From contig CAZZHQ010000048.1 of assembly GCA_964654015.1 (NCBI GenBank), forward strand, positions 1 through 16,879: a stretch of 16,879 nt of DNA, in the 5' to 3' direction. The translations under genes were made by a program, and so were the position numbers. Origin of the DNA: JAUUZT01 sp964654015 (GTDB taxonomy: Bacteria > Chloroflexota > Dehalococcoidia > GIF9 > AB-539-J10). How positions within the stretch are numbered: position 1 is the stretch's first letter; each line of letters opens with the position of its first letter. A model generated the notes under the pieces. The model worked only from the letters and a program-made list of their open reading frames with translations, made no database searches and was not told where the DNA came from. This document shows positions 6,546 through 14,195 of this stretch, piece after piece.

Positions 6546-7939
6546 CAATCCCTCTCCATTTTCCTGGCTTTTTCTACAGCCTCGTCAATACCCCCCACCA
6601 TATAAAAGGCAGTCTCAGAGAGAGCATCATGTTTTCCCTCTAGAATTTCTCTAAATCCACGTACTGTCTCCTTGACTGGAACATATTTGCCTGGAATACC
6701 AGTGAAATGCTCAGCGACATGGAATGGCTGTGAGCAAAATCTCTGGATACATCGAGCTCGATGTACAATGAGCTTATCATCATTGCTCAGTTCAGCCATA
6801 CCCAGGATGGCAATAATGTCTTGAAGCTCTTTGTATCTCTCTAATGTTGCCTGTACTCCACGAGCAACTTTATAATGTTCTTCTCCCACAATAGCCGGGT
6901 CCAGTATCCTCGACGTTGAAGTGAGGGGGTCGACAGCAGGATAGATACCAAGCTCGGCAATTGAACGATCTAAGGCAATAGTAGCGTCAAGGTGGTTATA
7001 AGTGGCTACGACACCAGGGTCGGTATAGTCATCAGCTGGAACATAAACAGCTTGAAATGAGGTAATTGCACCTTTATTTGTGCTGGCGATTCTCTCTTCA
7101 AGTTCGCTCACATCAGCACTCAAGGTTGGTTGATAGCCTACGGCCGACGGCATACGACCTAAAAGCGCAGACAGCTCCATATTAGCCAGGACATGGCGGT
7201 ATATATTGTCGATAAACAAAAGGACATCCTGTCCTTCAATATCACGGAAATATTCTGCAATAGATACCCCGGCGAGCCCAACCCTGGCACGCACACCAGG
7301 AGGCTCATTCATTTGCCCGAAAAGGAGGACGGTCTTAGCTAAAACTCCAGTCCTTTTTAATTCCAGCCATAAATCACTACCTTCCCTCGACCGTTCCCCT
7401 ATCCCAACAAAAACAGAAAATCCGCTGTGTTCAACGGCAATATTACGGATAAGCTCCATAATAATAACGGTCTTGCCCACACCAGCACCCCCATATGCTC
7501 CTGCAGTACCTCCTCTGCTAAAAGGGCTTATAAGATCTATTACTTTAAGTCCTGTCTCCAGCATCTGAGGAAACACTTTCTGTTCTTCAAGAGGGGGAGG
7601 CAGTCGATGAATGGGGTATCTCAGTTTTGTTACTATTTCTCCCAGCTCATCAAGAGGCTCACCAAAAACGTTAAAAAGTCTTCCCAGGGTTTCTTTGCCA
7701 ACCGGCACGCTTAATTGTTCTTCCATATCAATTGCTTCAGACCCTCTTGACAATCCTTCAGTTGGAGTGAGCGCAATCCCACGAACCCTGTTATTTCCAA
7801 TATGTTGTTGGGCTTCAACAATTATTTTAATACCTTTTTGAGAAATAGTAATGCCATTATTTATCGCAGGTAATTCACCTGGAGGAAACTCCATGTCAAT
7901 TACAGTGCCCATAATTTGAACTACTTTTCCCTTTGCCAT
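6545..7939 (-). CDS. atpD: ATP synthase F1 beta subunit (catalytic)
   Basis: The 464-residue protein carries the catalytic sites. The P-loop is GGAGVGKT (150-157, K156, T157), the general-base glutamate is E182 in GERSREGSD, the Walker B strand is LLFIDN (240-245), and the adenine-ring Tyr lies in GIYPAVDP. All needed residues are present. Several nearly invariant segments differ, however: PADDYTDPGVVATYNHLDA (301-319) replaces the usual PADDLTDPAPATTFAHLDA, NIYRHVLANMELSALL replaces NIFRFTQAGSEVSALL, and the DELSEED torque loop reads AELSNDD (382-388). The protein is slightly shorter than most. It begins 25 bases after atpG and overlaps atpC by one base. It is a real beta subunit but a divergent one. 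Confidence 0.96.
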   Translation of the reverse strand: MAKGKVVQIMGTVIDMEFPPGELPAINNGITISQKGIKIIVEAQQHIGNNRVRGIALTPTEGLSRGSEAIDMEEQLSVPVGKETLGRLFNVFGEPLDELGEIVTKLRYPIHRLPPPLEEQKVFPQMLETGLKVIDLISPFSRGGTAGAYGGAGVGKTVIIMELIRNIAVEHSGFSVFVGIGERSREGSDLWLELKRTGVLAKTVLLFGQMNEPPGVRARVGLAGVSIAEYFRDIEGQDVLLFIDNIYRHVLANMELSALLGRMPSAVGYQPTLSADVSELEERIASTNKGAITSFQAVYVPADDYTDPGVVATYNHLDATIALDRSIAELGIYPAVDPLTSTSRILDPAIVGEEHYKVARGVQATLERYKELQDIIAILGMAELSNDDKLIVHRARCIQRFCSQPFHVAEHFTGIPGKYVPVKETVRGFREILEGKHDALSETAFYMVGGIDEAVEKARKMERD

Positions 7940-7964
7940 TTTTTCTCTATTCTAATTAAAGGTA

Positions 7965-8813
7965 TCAGGTCAGCCGCGTAATGTCACAAAGCTCGTTGGT
8001 TATAGTTTCCTGTCTTTTTCTGTTCATAGTAAGTGTTAAATCATTAATCATCTCTGTTGCATTATCACTGGCATTGCGCATAGCTACCATTCGCGCAGAC
8101 TGTTCACTGGCAACAAGTTCAAGGATAGCGTGGAATAGCCGTATTTCTATATAGCGTGGTAGTAACTCTTCTAATACAGTAGCAGCATCCGGTTCCCAGA
8201 TATACTCTTCTGTTCCATATCCTGATTGAACTTCAGGCAATTCAATTGGGAGTAACCTTTCTATTACAGGTTGCTGGATACTGGTATTGACTAATTTATT
8301 ATAGGAGAGGTATATCAAATCAACTTTAGCTTGTGAGTAATCATCTATTACGATACGTGTTATAGGATGAATATCTAATAGAGAGTGGTTATTGCTGATG
8401 CCAATAAATTCAGTGCGTACCTCCTGATTAATACGAGATATAAAAGACTTGCTTTTTCGTCCAACAGTAATCAGATTAACCGGTACCGTTTGCTTTAGAA
8501 GAAAATCAACCAGTAAACGATTGAGCTTGTCGTTTAAATCACCGCAGAGTCCACGATCAGTACTGATATGGACTAGAGTTATTTTCTTAACATCTCTTCT
8601 GGCGAGTAAGGGGAATCGTTTGCTCTGAAACTGTCGTTGCATTGCTAAATCAGAAATCACCTGGCTTATTTTGTCGACATAAGGACGACCTACAATAGCT
8701 TGGTCTTGAGCCCGCCTCATTTTAACAGTCGCTATCATTTCCATTGCCTTACAGATTTTGGAAGTGTCTTCAGCAATAGCAATATGTCGACTAATATTTT
8801 GGTTACTAGCCAT
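7965..8813 (-). CDS. atpG: ATP synthase F1 gamma subunit
   Basis: The 282-residue gamma subunit is the rotating shaft. The N-terminal helix KAMEMIATVKMRRAQ and the C-terminal helix with SARMVAMRNASDNATEMIND form the coiled coil. Between them, STDRGLCGDLN marks the Rossmann-like domain. I set the start at ATG 8813, giving MASNQNISRHI, which aligns with the usual MANLRDIRRRI. GAGTG lies five bases upstream. A GTG two codons earlier (8819) is possible. It follows atpA by about ten bases. Confidence 0.94.
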   Translation of the reverse strand: MASNQNISRHIAIAEDTSKICKAMEMIATVKMRRAQDQAIVGRPYVDKISQVISDLAMQRQFQSKRFPLLARRDVKKITLVHISTDRGLCGDLNDKLNRLLVDFLLKQTVPVNLITVGRKSKSFISRINQEVRTEFIGISNNHSLLDIHPITRIVIDDYSQAKVDLIYLSYNKLVNTSIQQPVIERLLPIELPEVQSGYGTEEYIWEPDAATVLEELLPRYIEIRLFHAILELVASEQSARMVAMRNASDNATEMINDLTLTMNRKRQETITNELCDITRLT

Positions 8814-8823
8814 AGTCACTCAA

Positions 8824-10326
8824 TTAAGAAATAGCCGTTTTCAGTTCTTTCATAGCCGCCCTTAACGGTTCTTCCATGTCCGGGGTTATTTCTTTCTCTT
8901 TATTGATTTTTTGTTCCAGTTCAGGATGATTGATATTCATAAAATCGTGAAAAATTTTCTCGTAATCTACAACCTCTTCAACAGGGATATCATCAAGGTA
9001 TCCATTGGTTACCGCATAAAGAATCAGCACCTGTTTCCCCATAGACATGGGTGAGTATTGCGGTTGTTTTAAAATTTCAACAATACGGTTTCCACGTTCC
9101 AGCTTATTTTTTGCGGATATATCGAGCTCCTCGGTGCCAAATTTAGCAAAAGATTCAAGCTCGCGAAACTGGGATAATTCCAACCTTAGCCTGCCGGCAA
9201 CACGTCGCATGGCCTTTCCTTGTGCATAACCACCAACTCGGGATACCGACAATCCCGCGTTCACTGCCGGACGGATACCAGCGTTAAATAATCCAGGTTC
9301 CAGGTATATCTGTCCATCTGTGATTGAGATAATATTTGTAGGTATATAAGCTGACATATCCTCCATTTGCGTTTCAATAATAGGCAAGGCTGTTAGCGAG
9401 CCACCACCATATTCAGGAGAAAGCTTTGCTGCTCTTTCCAGGAGCCGACTATGTAAGTAGAAAATGTCTCCGGGGTAAGCCTCTCTTCCCGGGGGGCGGC
9501 GCAACAACAGGGATAACTGGCGATAGGCCCAGGCATGCCGAAAGAGGTCATCATAGACAATCAAGGCGTTTCTGCCTTGCTCCATGAACTCCTCAGCCAT
9601 GGCACAGCCTGCATAAGGAGCAATATACTGTAATGATGCTGGATCAGAGGCATCGGCAGCTAATACAATGGTATGTGACATAGCATCATACTTTTCTAAA
9701 GTGGCTACCACTTGAGCTACCTTGGATGTTCTTTGTCCAATAGCTACATAAATACAGGTCAGGTTACTATCTTTCTGAGCAATTATAGTATCAATAGCGA
9801 TAGCTGTTTTCCCGGTGAATCGGTCTCCAATAATAAGTTCACGCTGTCCATATCCAATAGGTATCATACTATCGATTGCTTTAATTCCAGTCATGAGTGG
9901 TGTATCCACAGGTGCTCTTTGTGCGACATTGGGAGCTACTCTCTCTATCGGTCGATTCTTTTTCGTCCTGATTGGTCCTTTTCCATCTCGAGGGTTCCCA
10001 AGAGAATCAACCACTCTCCCTATAAGGGCTTCACCAACAGGAACCTCTATCACTCTACCTGTTGCCTGTACTTCATCTCCTTCTTTGATAAGAGTGTAGT
10101 CACCCAGGATAATGGCGCCAACGTTATCTTCTTCCAAATTTAGCGCGAGTCCTTGAACATCGTTAGGGAATTGCAGTAATTCGTTATATCCCACGGCGCT
10201 CAGTCCTTGAATTCGAGCAATACCATCACTTACTTCCAGCACTATACCTACGTTGTACGTAGCAACCGAAGTGATAAGATTCTCAATTTGTTCCTTGATT
10301 ATGGAAATGTAATCTTTGGTCGTCAC
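8824..10326 (-). CDS. atpA: ATP synthase F1 alpha subunit
   Basis: The 500-residue alpha subunit is of normal length. The N-terminal segment IISIIKEQI-like helix, the long conserved run YRQLSLLLRRPPGREAYPGD and the arginine finger in LSVSRVGG are intact, as is the KQPQY segment at the non-catalytic site. Two sites depart from the near-universal sequence: the P-loop reads GDRFTGKT where almost all alpha subunits have GDRQTGKT, and VYDDLFRHAWAYRQ replaces DDLSKH or DDLTKH. Both line or adjoin the non-catalytic nucleotide site. The start is GTG at 10326 with GGAG five bases upstream. Overall the wording recalls Dehalococcoidia alpha subunits. Confidence 0.96.
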   Translation of the reverse strand: MTTKDYISIIKEQIENLITSVATYNVGIVLEVSDGIARIQGLSAVGYNELLQFPNDVQGLALNLEEDNVGAIILGDYTLIKEGDEVQATGRVIEVPVGEALIGRVVDSLGNPRDGKGPIRTKKNRPIERVAPNVAQRAPVDTPLMTGIKAIDSMIPIGYGQRELIIGDRFTGKTAIAIDTIIAQKDSNLTCIYVAIGQRTSKVAQVVATLEKYDAMSHTIVLAADASDPASLQYIAPYAGCAMAEEFMEQGRNALIVYDDLFRHAWAYRQLSLLLRRPPGREAYPGDIFYLHSRLLERAAKLSPEYGGGSLTALPIIETQMEDMSAYIPTNIISITDGQIYLEPGLFNAGIRPAVNAGLSVSRVGGYAQGKAMRRVAGRLRLELSQFRELESFAKFGTEELDISAKNKLERGNRIVEILKQPQYSPMSMGKQVLILYAVTNGYLDDIPVEEVVDYEKIFHDFMNINHPELEQKINKEKEITPDMEEPLRAAMKELKTAIS

Positions 10327-10345
10327 TTGTACTCCTGCGAAATTA

Positions 10346-10699
10346 CTATTGTATGTCCTTTAACAGGCTTCTCCTCAAGGATTCCAGCTTATGGCGTATA
10401 CTTGCATCAATCAGCATATTTCCAATCTTAATTTTAATACCTCCAATTATAGTAGGGTCAGTATGAGCATCGATTATGACCTGGCATCCCCTCATTTCTT
10501 TAAGCTGGAGAGAAAGCTTCTCTTTATCCTTTTCATTCAAGGGTAAGGCAGTGACTACTTCGGCATGTTCAATATCATTATATGATTCCAGTAAGCTGTC
10601 ATAGGAATATGAAATATCACTGGCTTCTGCTAATCCTCCCTTTTCCAGAGCCAGCTTCAACATGGCCTGAGCATATATTTTAGCTTGTATTCGGGGCAT
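10346..10699 (-). CDS. atpH: ATP synthase F1 delta subunit, internally shortened
   Basis: At 117 residues this is about 60 shorter than the usual delta subunit of roughly 180, which joins the top of F1 to the b stalk. Helix 1 of the N-terminal domain is recognisable (AKIYAQAMLKLALEK, 6-20). It is followed almost at once by what looks like helix 6 (DSLLESYNDI), then by a normal C-terminal domain: VVTALPLNEKDKEKL, DPTIIGGIKIKIG, IDASIRHKLESLRRSL. Helices 2-5, the part expected to bind the alpha N-termini, therefore seem to be absent. The frame is continuous with no stop or shift. It begins three bases after atpF (TAAAGGATG). Confidence 0.9.
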   Translation of the reverse strand: MPRIQAKIYAQAMLKLALEKGGLAEASDISYSYDSLLESYNDIEHAEVVTALPLNEKDKEKLSLQLKEMRGCQVIIDAHTDPTIIGGIKIKIGNMLIDASIRHKLESLRRSLLKDIQ

Positions 10700-10702
10700 C
10701 CT

Positions 10703-11203
10703 TTAGCTTTTCCTGAAAACGGAATTATCTTCCAGTATCTTCTCGATAAGATTACGGTGCTTCTCTTTATCCAATGTCTCACTTATTACTTTCTCAGTAG
10801 CCAGAATAACTGTGTCAACGAATTCCTGGCGAAGCTCACTAATGGCTTTATCTCGCTCTTTTTCCAGCTCAAGCTGGGATTGGGTATAGATAGCTTCAGC
10901 TTCCTTTCTGGCTGCTTTTCGTGCTTCCTTTTTTATTTTATCGCCGAGTTGTTCTGCCTGAGCGATAATATTCTGACTCTTTTTACGCGCCTCTTCGAGC
11001 TGTTCCTGAACAGCAGCCTCGGCCTGCTCATATTCTTTCTTTGTAGCCTCAGCCCTCTCAATACTCTCCTTTATCCGTTGAGAACGTTCATCAAGCATTT
11101 TGCGCACTGGTTTGTAGCCAAAAAGAGTGAGCAATCCTAGCAAAATGAGAAAGCTTATTAGTTGTCCTACAAAGGTAGCTAAATCCAGTCCTAGACTTAC
11201 CAC
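10703..11203 (-). CDS. atpF: ATP synthase F0 b subunit
   Basis: The 166-residue protein is the peripheral stalk. One N-terminal membrane helix (about 8-29, VGQLISFLILLGLLTLFGY) leads into a long charged coiled coil (about 35-150) rich in Glu, Lys, Ala and Arg. The start is GTG at 11203; GAGGAAG lies about eight bases upstream. Only one b-type gene is present, so the stalk should be a homodimer. It lies between atpE and atpH in the standard order. Confidence 0.94.
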   Translation of the reverse strand: MVSLGLDLATFVGQLISFLILLGLLTLFGYKPVRKMLDERSQRIKESIERAEATKKEYEQAEAAVQEQLEEARKKSQNIIAQAEQLGDKIKKEARKAARKEAEAIYTQSQLELEKERDKAISELRQEFVDTVILATEKVISETLDKEKHRNLIEKILEDNSVFRKS

Positions 11204-11228
11204 AGTATATTCTTCCTCGCAGCAATTA

Positions 11229-11462
11229 TCACGCTACAAAAATAAGTAGAATGCAGATAACAAGAACGTAAATGGCAATAGCTTCAGCAAAGGCAATACT
11301 CAAAATCAAGTTTGTCGTTATTGCCGCTCTTGCTTCAGGATTACGTCCTAAGGCATCCATTGCTCCCTTTCCAATCAAGCCAATACCTATTGCAGGACCA
11401 ATCGCTCCTAGACCAGCGGCGAGCCCTACGGCTATATATTTAGCTGCTACTGTAATATCCAT
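11229..11462 (-). CDS. atpE: ATP synthase F0 c subunit (proteolipid ring)
   Basis: The 77-residue hairpin has two membrane helices joined by the polar loop GRNPEA. The first has the Gly/Ala-rich packing run LAAGLGAIGPAIGIG. The second contains the ion-carrying Glu60 in AFAEAIAIYVL. There is no Gln in the first helix and Ala rather than Ser/Thr after the Glu, so the sodium-binding signature is missing and proton coupling is expected. Two ATGs lie at 11468 and 11462. The first abuts GGAG with no spacing, whereas the second has six bases, so I choose 11462. Confidence 0.95.
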   Translation of the reverse strand: MDITVAAKYIAVGLAAGLGAIGPAIGIGLIGKGAMDALGRNPEARAAITTNLILSIAFAEAIAIYVLVICILLIFVA

Positions 11463-11497
11463 TTTCATCTCCTTTCATGTTATCGCTTCACTTTAGT

Positions 11498-12424
11498 TCA
11501 TTCAATACTATCCCTGACGGCTGCACTGGCAAATCCCAGAGTCAACGCGGCAAATATCAAAGCCTGGACAAAACCGACTAACGTTTCCAGACCATAAAAC
11601 ACAGAAGGTATTACCCAGGGAACGATAAATATTATTGCTGAGATTAGTATTACTCCTGCTATCATATTTCCAAAGAGTCGGAAAGTAAAACTGACTATAC
11701 GAACAAATTCGCTTATAATTTCTAGCAGCCCAACAAATATAGCTACAATACCGTTAAAAATGCCGCCGAATCCAGCTTTATATTTTCCACCCAATAACTG
11801 GGAGAAACCCTGTCCCAGTGGAATAAAATTAAAGAATTTTATTATGTACCTGGCACCCTTTGCCTTAAAGCTCCAGTACTCGATAGCAATACCTGAAATG
11901 AGCGCCAGCATCAGAGGAACATTAATATCTGTATTGGCATTGCGGAACAAGGGCATAGCATTTATTGTTATGGATTCAAAACCAGGTATAAGACTGATCC
12001 AGGAATTAGCCAGCACAAAGAGAAATATGGTCAAGCAAACAGGAAGGAATACCTTCCCCCATTTTTTTCCAGCCAATCCTGCAGCTAAGTTCTCTGCCGT
12101 TTCATAGATAAATTCTACAAAGTTTTGAAGGCCATGGGGAATAATGGTCATTTTGCGACTGGCAACGAGGAATAGCCCCAGCAACCCTAGAATACTTATC
12201 CATGAAGCGATCATGGTATTTGTTATTATAAGGTTAGGAAAAGGTTTCTGTGGTGGCAACTCAGGATGAGGTTTAGGAATATTAAAGATGCTTAGTGGTT
12301 CTCCGCCCATTATCTGCGATCCAACACTTCCACCTATAAAACTGACCACTGCTAAAACCAGAAGTGCAAGCCCCAGCATGATAAGTACCTTTGATGAGAG
12401 CCCCAGGTATTTCCTATTCGTCAT
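11498..12424 (-). CDS. atpB: ATP synthase F0 a subunit
   Basis: The 308-residue integral membrane protein is the stator half-channel. The key arginine is R249 in SFTFRLFGNMIAG, with Q287 in VQALIFAALTLGF on the last helix. Hydrophobic segments lie near 12-33, 70-90, 125-147, 168-184, 222-245, 255-273 and 279-300. A polar, proline-rich external stretch (about 41-64) follows the first helix. The position equivalent to E. coli Glu219 (GNMYAGE) is Val here (GNMIAGV), as in many bacteria. The start overlaps the stop of the preceding gene (TAATG). Length is at the high end for the family. Confidence 0.95.
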   Translation of the reverse strand: MTNRKYLGLSSKVLIMLGLALLVLAVVSFIGGSVGSQIMGGEPLSIFNIPKPHPELPPQKPFPNLIITNTMIASWISILGLLGLFLVASRKMTIIPHGLQNFVEFIYETAENLAAGLAGKKWGKVFLPVCLTIFLFVLANSWISLIPGFESITINAMPLFRNANTDINVPLMLALISGIAIEYWSFKAKGARYIIKFFNFIPLGQGFSQLLGGKYKAGFGGIFNGIVAIFVGLLEIISEFVRIVSFTFRLFGNMIAGVILISAIIFIVPWVIPSVFYGLETLVGFVQALIFAALTLGFASAAVRDSIE

Positions 12425-12726
12425 TATACTACTTTCGAACCTTTGTTCTTTTTATCAGAGGTCAATTTCATTAATATTCTTGAAGTACCATGAAGTTGAT
12501 CTTGTTTTCCTTCTCTTTTCGCCTCCTGTAAGAATGGCTTTAACATATGAAAAACCCCAAAAGCCATTACTACTGTACCGAGGCCAAGTCCAATAAGTGT
12601 GAGTAAGGGGAATTCACGGGCAGCTCTATTGTCCAGCCAGAGTCCTATTACTGTCGGTATCAGCATACTGAAGGCTACATAAAAGCCGACAATTAACAAC
12701 TGCATAGCCGCTGGCCAATTTTTCAC
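12424..12726 (-). CDS. AtpZ/AtpI-family protein, first gene of the ATP synthase operon
   Basis: The 100-residue protein has two membrane helices (about 8-30 and 40-65) and a charged C-terminal tail. IPTVIGLWLDNR followed by LIGLGLGTVVMAFGVFHMLK matches the AtpZ/AtpI family (PF09527), implicated in c-ring assembly or Mg/Ca transport in relatives. The start is GTG at 12726 with GGAG five bases upstream. It overlaps atpB by one base. Position ahead of atpB is typical. Symbol not assigned because AtpI and AtpZ cannot be separated by eye. Confidence 0.85.
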   Translation of the reverse strand: MKNWPAAMQLLIVGFYVAFSMLIPTVIGLWLDNRAAREFPLLTLIGLGLGTVVMAFGVFHMLKPFLQEAKREGKQDQLHGTSRILMKLTSDKKNKGSKVV

Positions 12727-12751
12727 TAATACTCCACAAATGAATCAATAC

Positions 12752-12780
12752 ATTGTACTCTTATTTAAAGTTTTTTAGGA
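12752..12780 (-). promoter_or_regulatory. Possible ATP synthase operon promoter (-10 TACAAT)
   Basis: On the minus strand TACAAT (12757-12752) lies about 25 bases before the first operon gene, in AT-rich sequence. No convincing -35 is seen at 16-18 bases upstream. It is the best candidate in the 85 bases between the MR/MLE remnant and the operon. Confidence 0.3.
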
Positions 12781-12812
12781 AGTCTATTATGTGTGCTGGC
12801 TGACTGCTGGAT

Positions 12813-12935
12813 TTGCAGGATAGCTTTGGTATAGTACTTAACGAAGAATCTATAGCGAGGTTGAAGGTCAAGCCGTGCCCGGGGAAGCTAAGGCACTCGG
12901 TTAAGAAAGGATGGTGGTGGCCCCCCTATCTATAG
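12813..12935 (+). pseudogene. 3' remnant of a third MR/MLE paralog
   Basis: A plus-strand frame ending at TAG 12933-12935 encodes SFGIVLNEESIARLKVKP and then GKLRHSVKKGWWWPPYL. It lines up with the end of paralog 1 (GFGIELSEEAVKRFREKP, KLSHPVKKGWRWPPYL). Homology becomes unrecognisable before about 12820, and a TGA at 12801 closes the frame, so roughly 340 N-terminal codons are gone. There is no start codon or ribosome binding site. DNA identity to paralog 1 is about 70 percent for most of the piece and 39/41 at its very end. It sits between the ATP synthase promoter region and paralog 2. Confidence 0.8.
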
Positions 12936-12940
12936 GGAGC
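12900..12940 (+). repeat. Right copy of 41-bp direct repeat flanking the ATP synthase segment
   Basis: This is the partner of 5431-5471, with two mismatches, both within one codon (TGG against CGC). Together the copies bracket RsbRD, atpC-atpI/Z and their promoter, a span of about 7.4 kb. Confidence 0.75.
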
Positions 12941-12988
12941 ATCTTCACCATCATTTCATCCTGTTTTCTTTCGAAAAACTTAACTCTA

Positions 12989-13017
12989 TTGTTTTTCGGA
13001 TGGGTGCGCTATGATTA
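12989..13017 (+). promoter_or_regulatory. Promoter-like block before MR/MLE paralog 2
   Basis: TTGTTT (12989-12994), 15 bases, TATGAT (13010-13015). It matches the block at 4207-4235 at 25 of 29 positions, including GTGCGCTATGATTA. It lies 33 bases before the ATG. The conservation, more than the hexamers themselves, marks it as regulatory. Confidence 0.45.
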
Positions 13018-13049
13018 GGGAAAGCTAAATTACTGGCAAGGAGGAGTAG

Positions 13050-14165
13050 ATGAAAATCACAGATGTAAAAACCACGATGATTCATTGTCCCGATGCTTTT
13101 ATCTTCCAGGACGCAACCATATTCGCCCCGCCGCCGGGAGCGAAAGGGAAAGACAGCCTGTTTATTCATATCCAGACGGATGAAGGGATAGAGGGCTTTG
13201 CCCCGGGAGGTTCGGGTACGGCTGCACACGCGACAAGGGTAATAATCGAGAAGGAATTAAAAAAGGCACTGATTGGACAGGACCCGTTTAATATAGAACA
13301 AATATGGAACAGGATGTTCTGGCTGGTCCGTGGCTACGGTCGCAAAGGGGTGGCATTCTGCGCTATTTCAGGAATAGACATAGCCCTGTGGGACCTAAAA
13401 GCCAAGGCGCTGGGATTACCGTTATACCGCCTGCTGGGACAATATACCGATACTGTTCCCATATATGGCTCCGGTGGCTGGACCAATCTTTCTGAAGATG
13501 AACTGGTCGAGGAGATGACCGGCTACGTGGAGCGTGGCATCCCCCGTGTTAAAATAAAAGTAGCCAAAGACTTTGGTTCGTCGGAGAACGAGGATATCGA
13601 CCGGCTCGACGCAGTGAGAGAGGCAGTTGGCGATGAGGTAGAGATATATGTGGATGCCAACAACGGCTATTATGCCAAGCAGGCGATAGAGATGTCACGT
13701 TATTTTGAGGACTATGGTGTACGGTGGTTCGAGGAGCCGGTGCTGGCGGATGACATAGAGGGATTGATAAAGGTTTCTCAGGTAACTGATATTCCTGTGG
13801 CAACCGGTGAGCACGAGTATACAAAGTATGGCTTCAAGGAACTGTTGACCCGGGGCGCTGTCGACATCGTTCAACCTGATGTGGGGAGAGTCGGAGGTGT
13901 CACCGAGTGGATGAAGGTTGCCCACATGGCACATGCCTTTAACGTGCCGGTGGCGCCGCATGCAGTACAACTGGTACACCTGCACCTTGCCTGTGCTACG
14001 CCGAATTTGAAGGTGGTAGAGTATATCGGCATGGCGGAAAAGACGGACAGGTTCTACTATACAGAGTTCCCTGAGCCTGTGAACGGCATGTGGTCGCCTT
14101 ATCCCGACAAACCAGGACTGGGACTTGAACTGGACCCAGCTGTTGTACAGAAGTACACCGTGTAG
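13050..14165 (+). CDS. Mandelate racemase/muconate lactonizing enzyme family protein, paralog 2
   Basis: The 371-residue MR-subgroup enolase-superfamily enzyme keeps the KxK bases K168 and K170 (RVKIKV), metal ligands D202 (YVDANNGY), E228 (WFEEP) and E254 (ATGEH), and the dyad D277 (QPDVGR) and H304 (APHAVQ). It is clearly related to paralog 1 (shared MKITDV start, GIDIALWDLK, EYTKYGFKEL), but the 20s-60s loop that shapes substrate specificity differs (PDAFIFQDATIFAPPPG against TIQMADAINILPTTT), and its C-terminus ends KYTV without the WPPYL tail. It probably acts on a different substrate. GGAGG precedes the ATG. A strong terminator follows. Confidence 0.93.
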   Translation: MKITDVKTTMIHCPDAFIFQDATIFAPPPGAKGKDSLFIHIQTDEGIEGFAPGGSGTAAHATRVIIEKELKKALIGQDPFNIEQIWNRMFWLVRGYGRKGVAFCAISGIDIALWDLKAKALGLPLYRLLGQYTDTVPIYGSGGWTNLSEDELVEEMTGYVERGIPRVKIKVAKDFGSSENEDIDRLDAVREAVGDEVEIYVDANNGYYAKQAIEMSRYFEDYGVRWFEEPVLADDIEGLIKVSQVTDIPVATGEHEYTKYGFKELLTRGAVDIVQPDVGRVGGVTEWMKVAHMAHAFNVPVAPHAVQLVHLHLACATPNLKVVEYIGMAEKTDRFYYTEFPEPVNGMWSPYPDKPGLGLELDPAVVQKYTV

Positions 14166-14195
14166 AGGGTATTTACTTAGATAAACTGATGATAA

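Noticed and set aside
10685..11140. 151-codon plus-strand frame rich in Leu, Phe and Ser
   Set aside because: It lies antisense to atpF. Its hydrophobic look is a by-product of the opposite strand of a Glu/Lys-rich coiled coil.
11229..11468. Sodium-coupled c subunit
   Set aside because: The first helix lacks the Gln and the Glu is followed by Ala, so the sodium-binding set is absent and proton coupling is the better reading.
12951..13229. 92-codon minus-strand frame between the remnant and paralog 2
   Set aside because: It is mostly antisense to the start of paralog 2 and has no family features.
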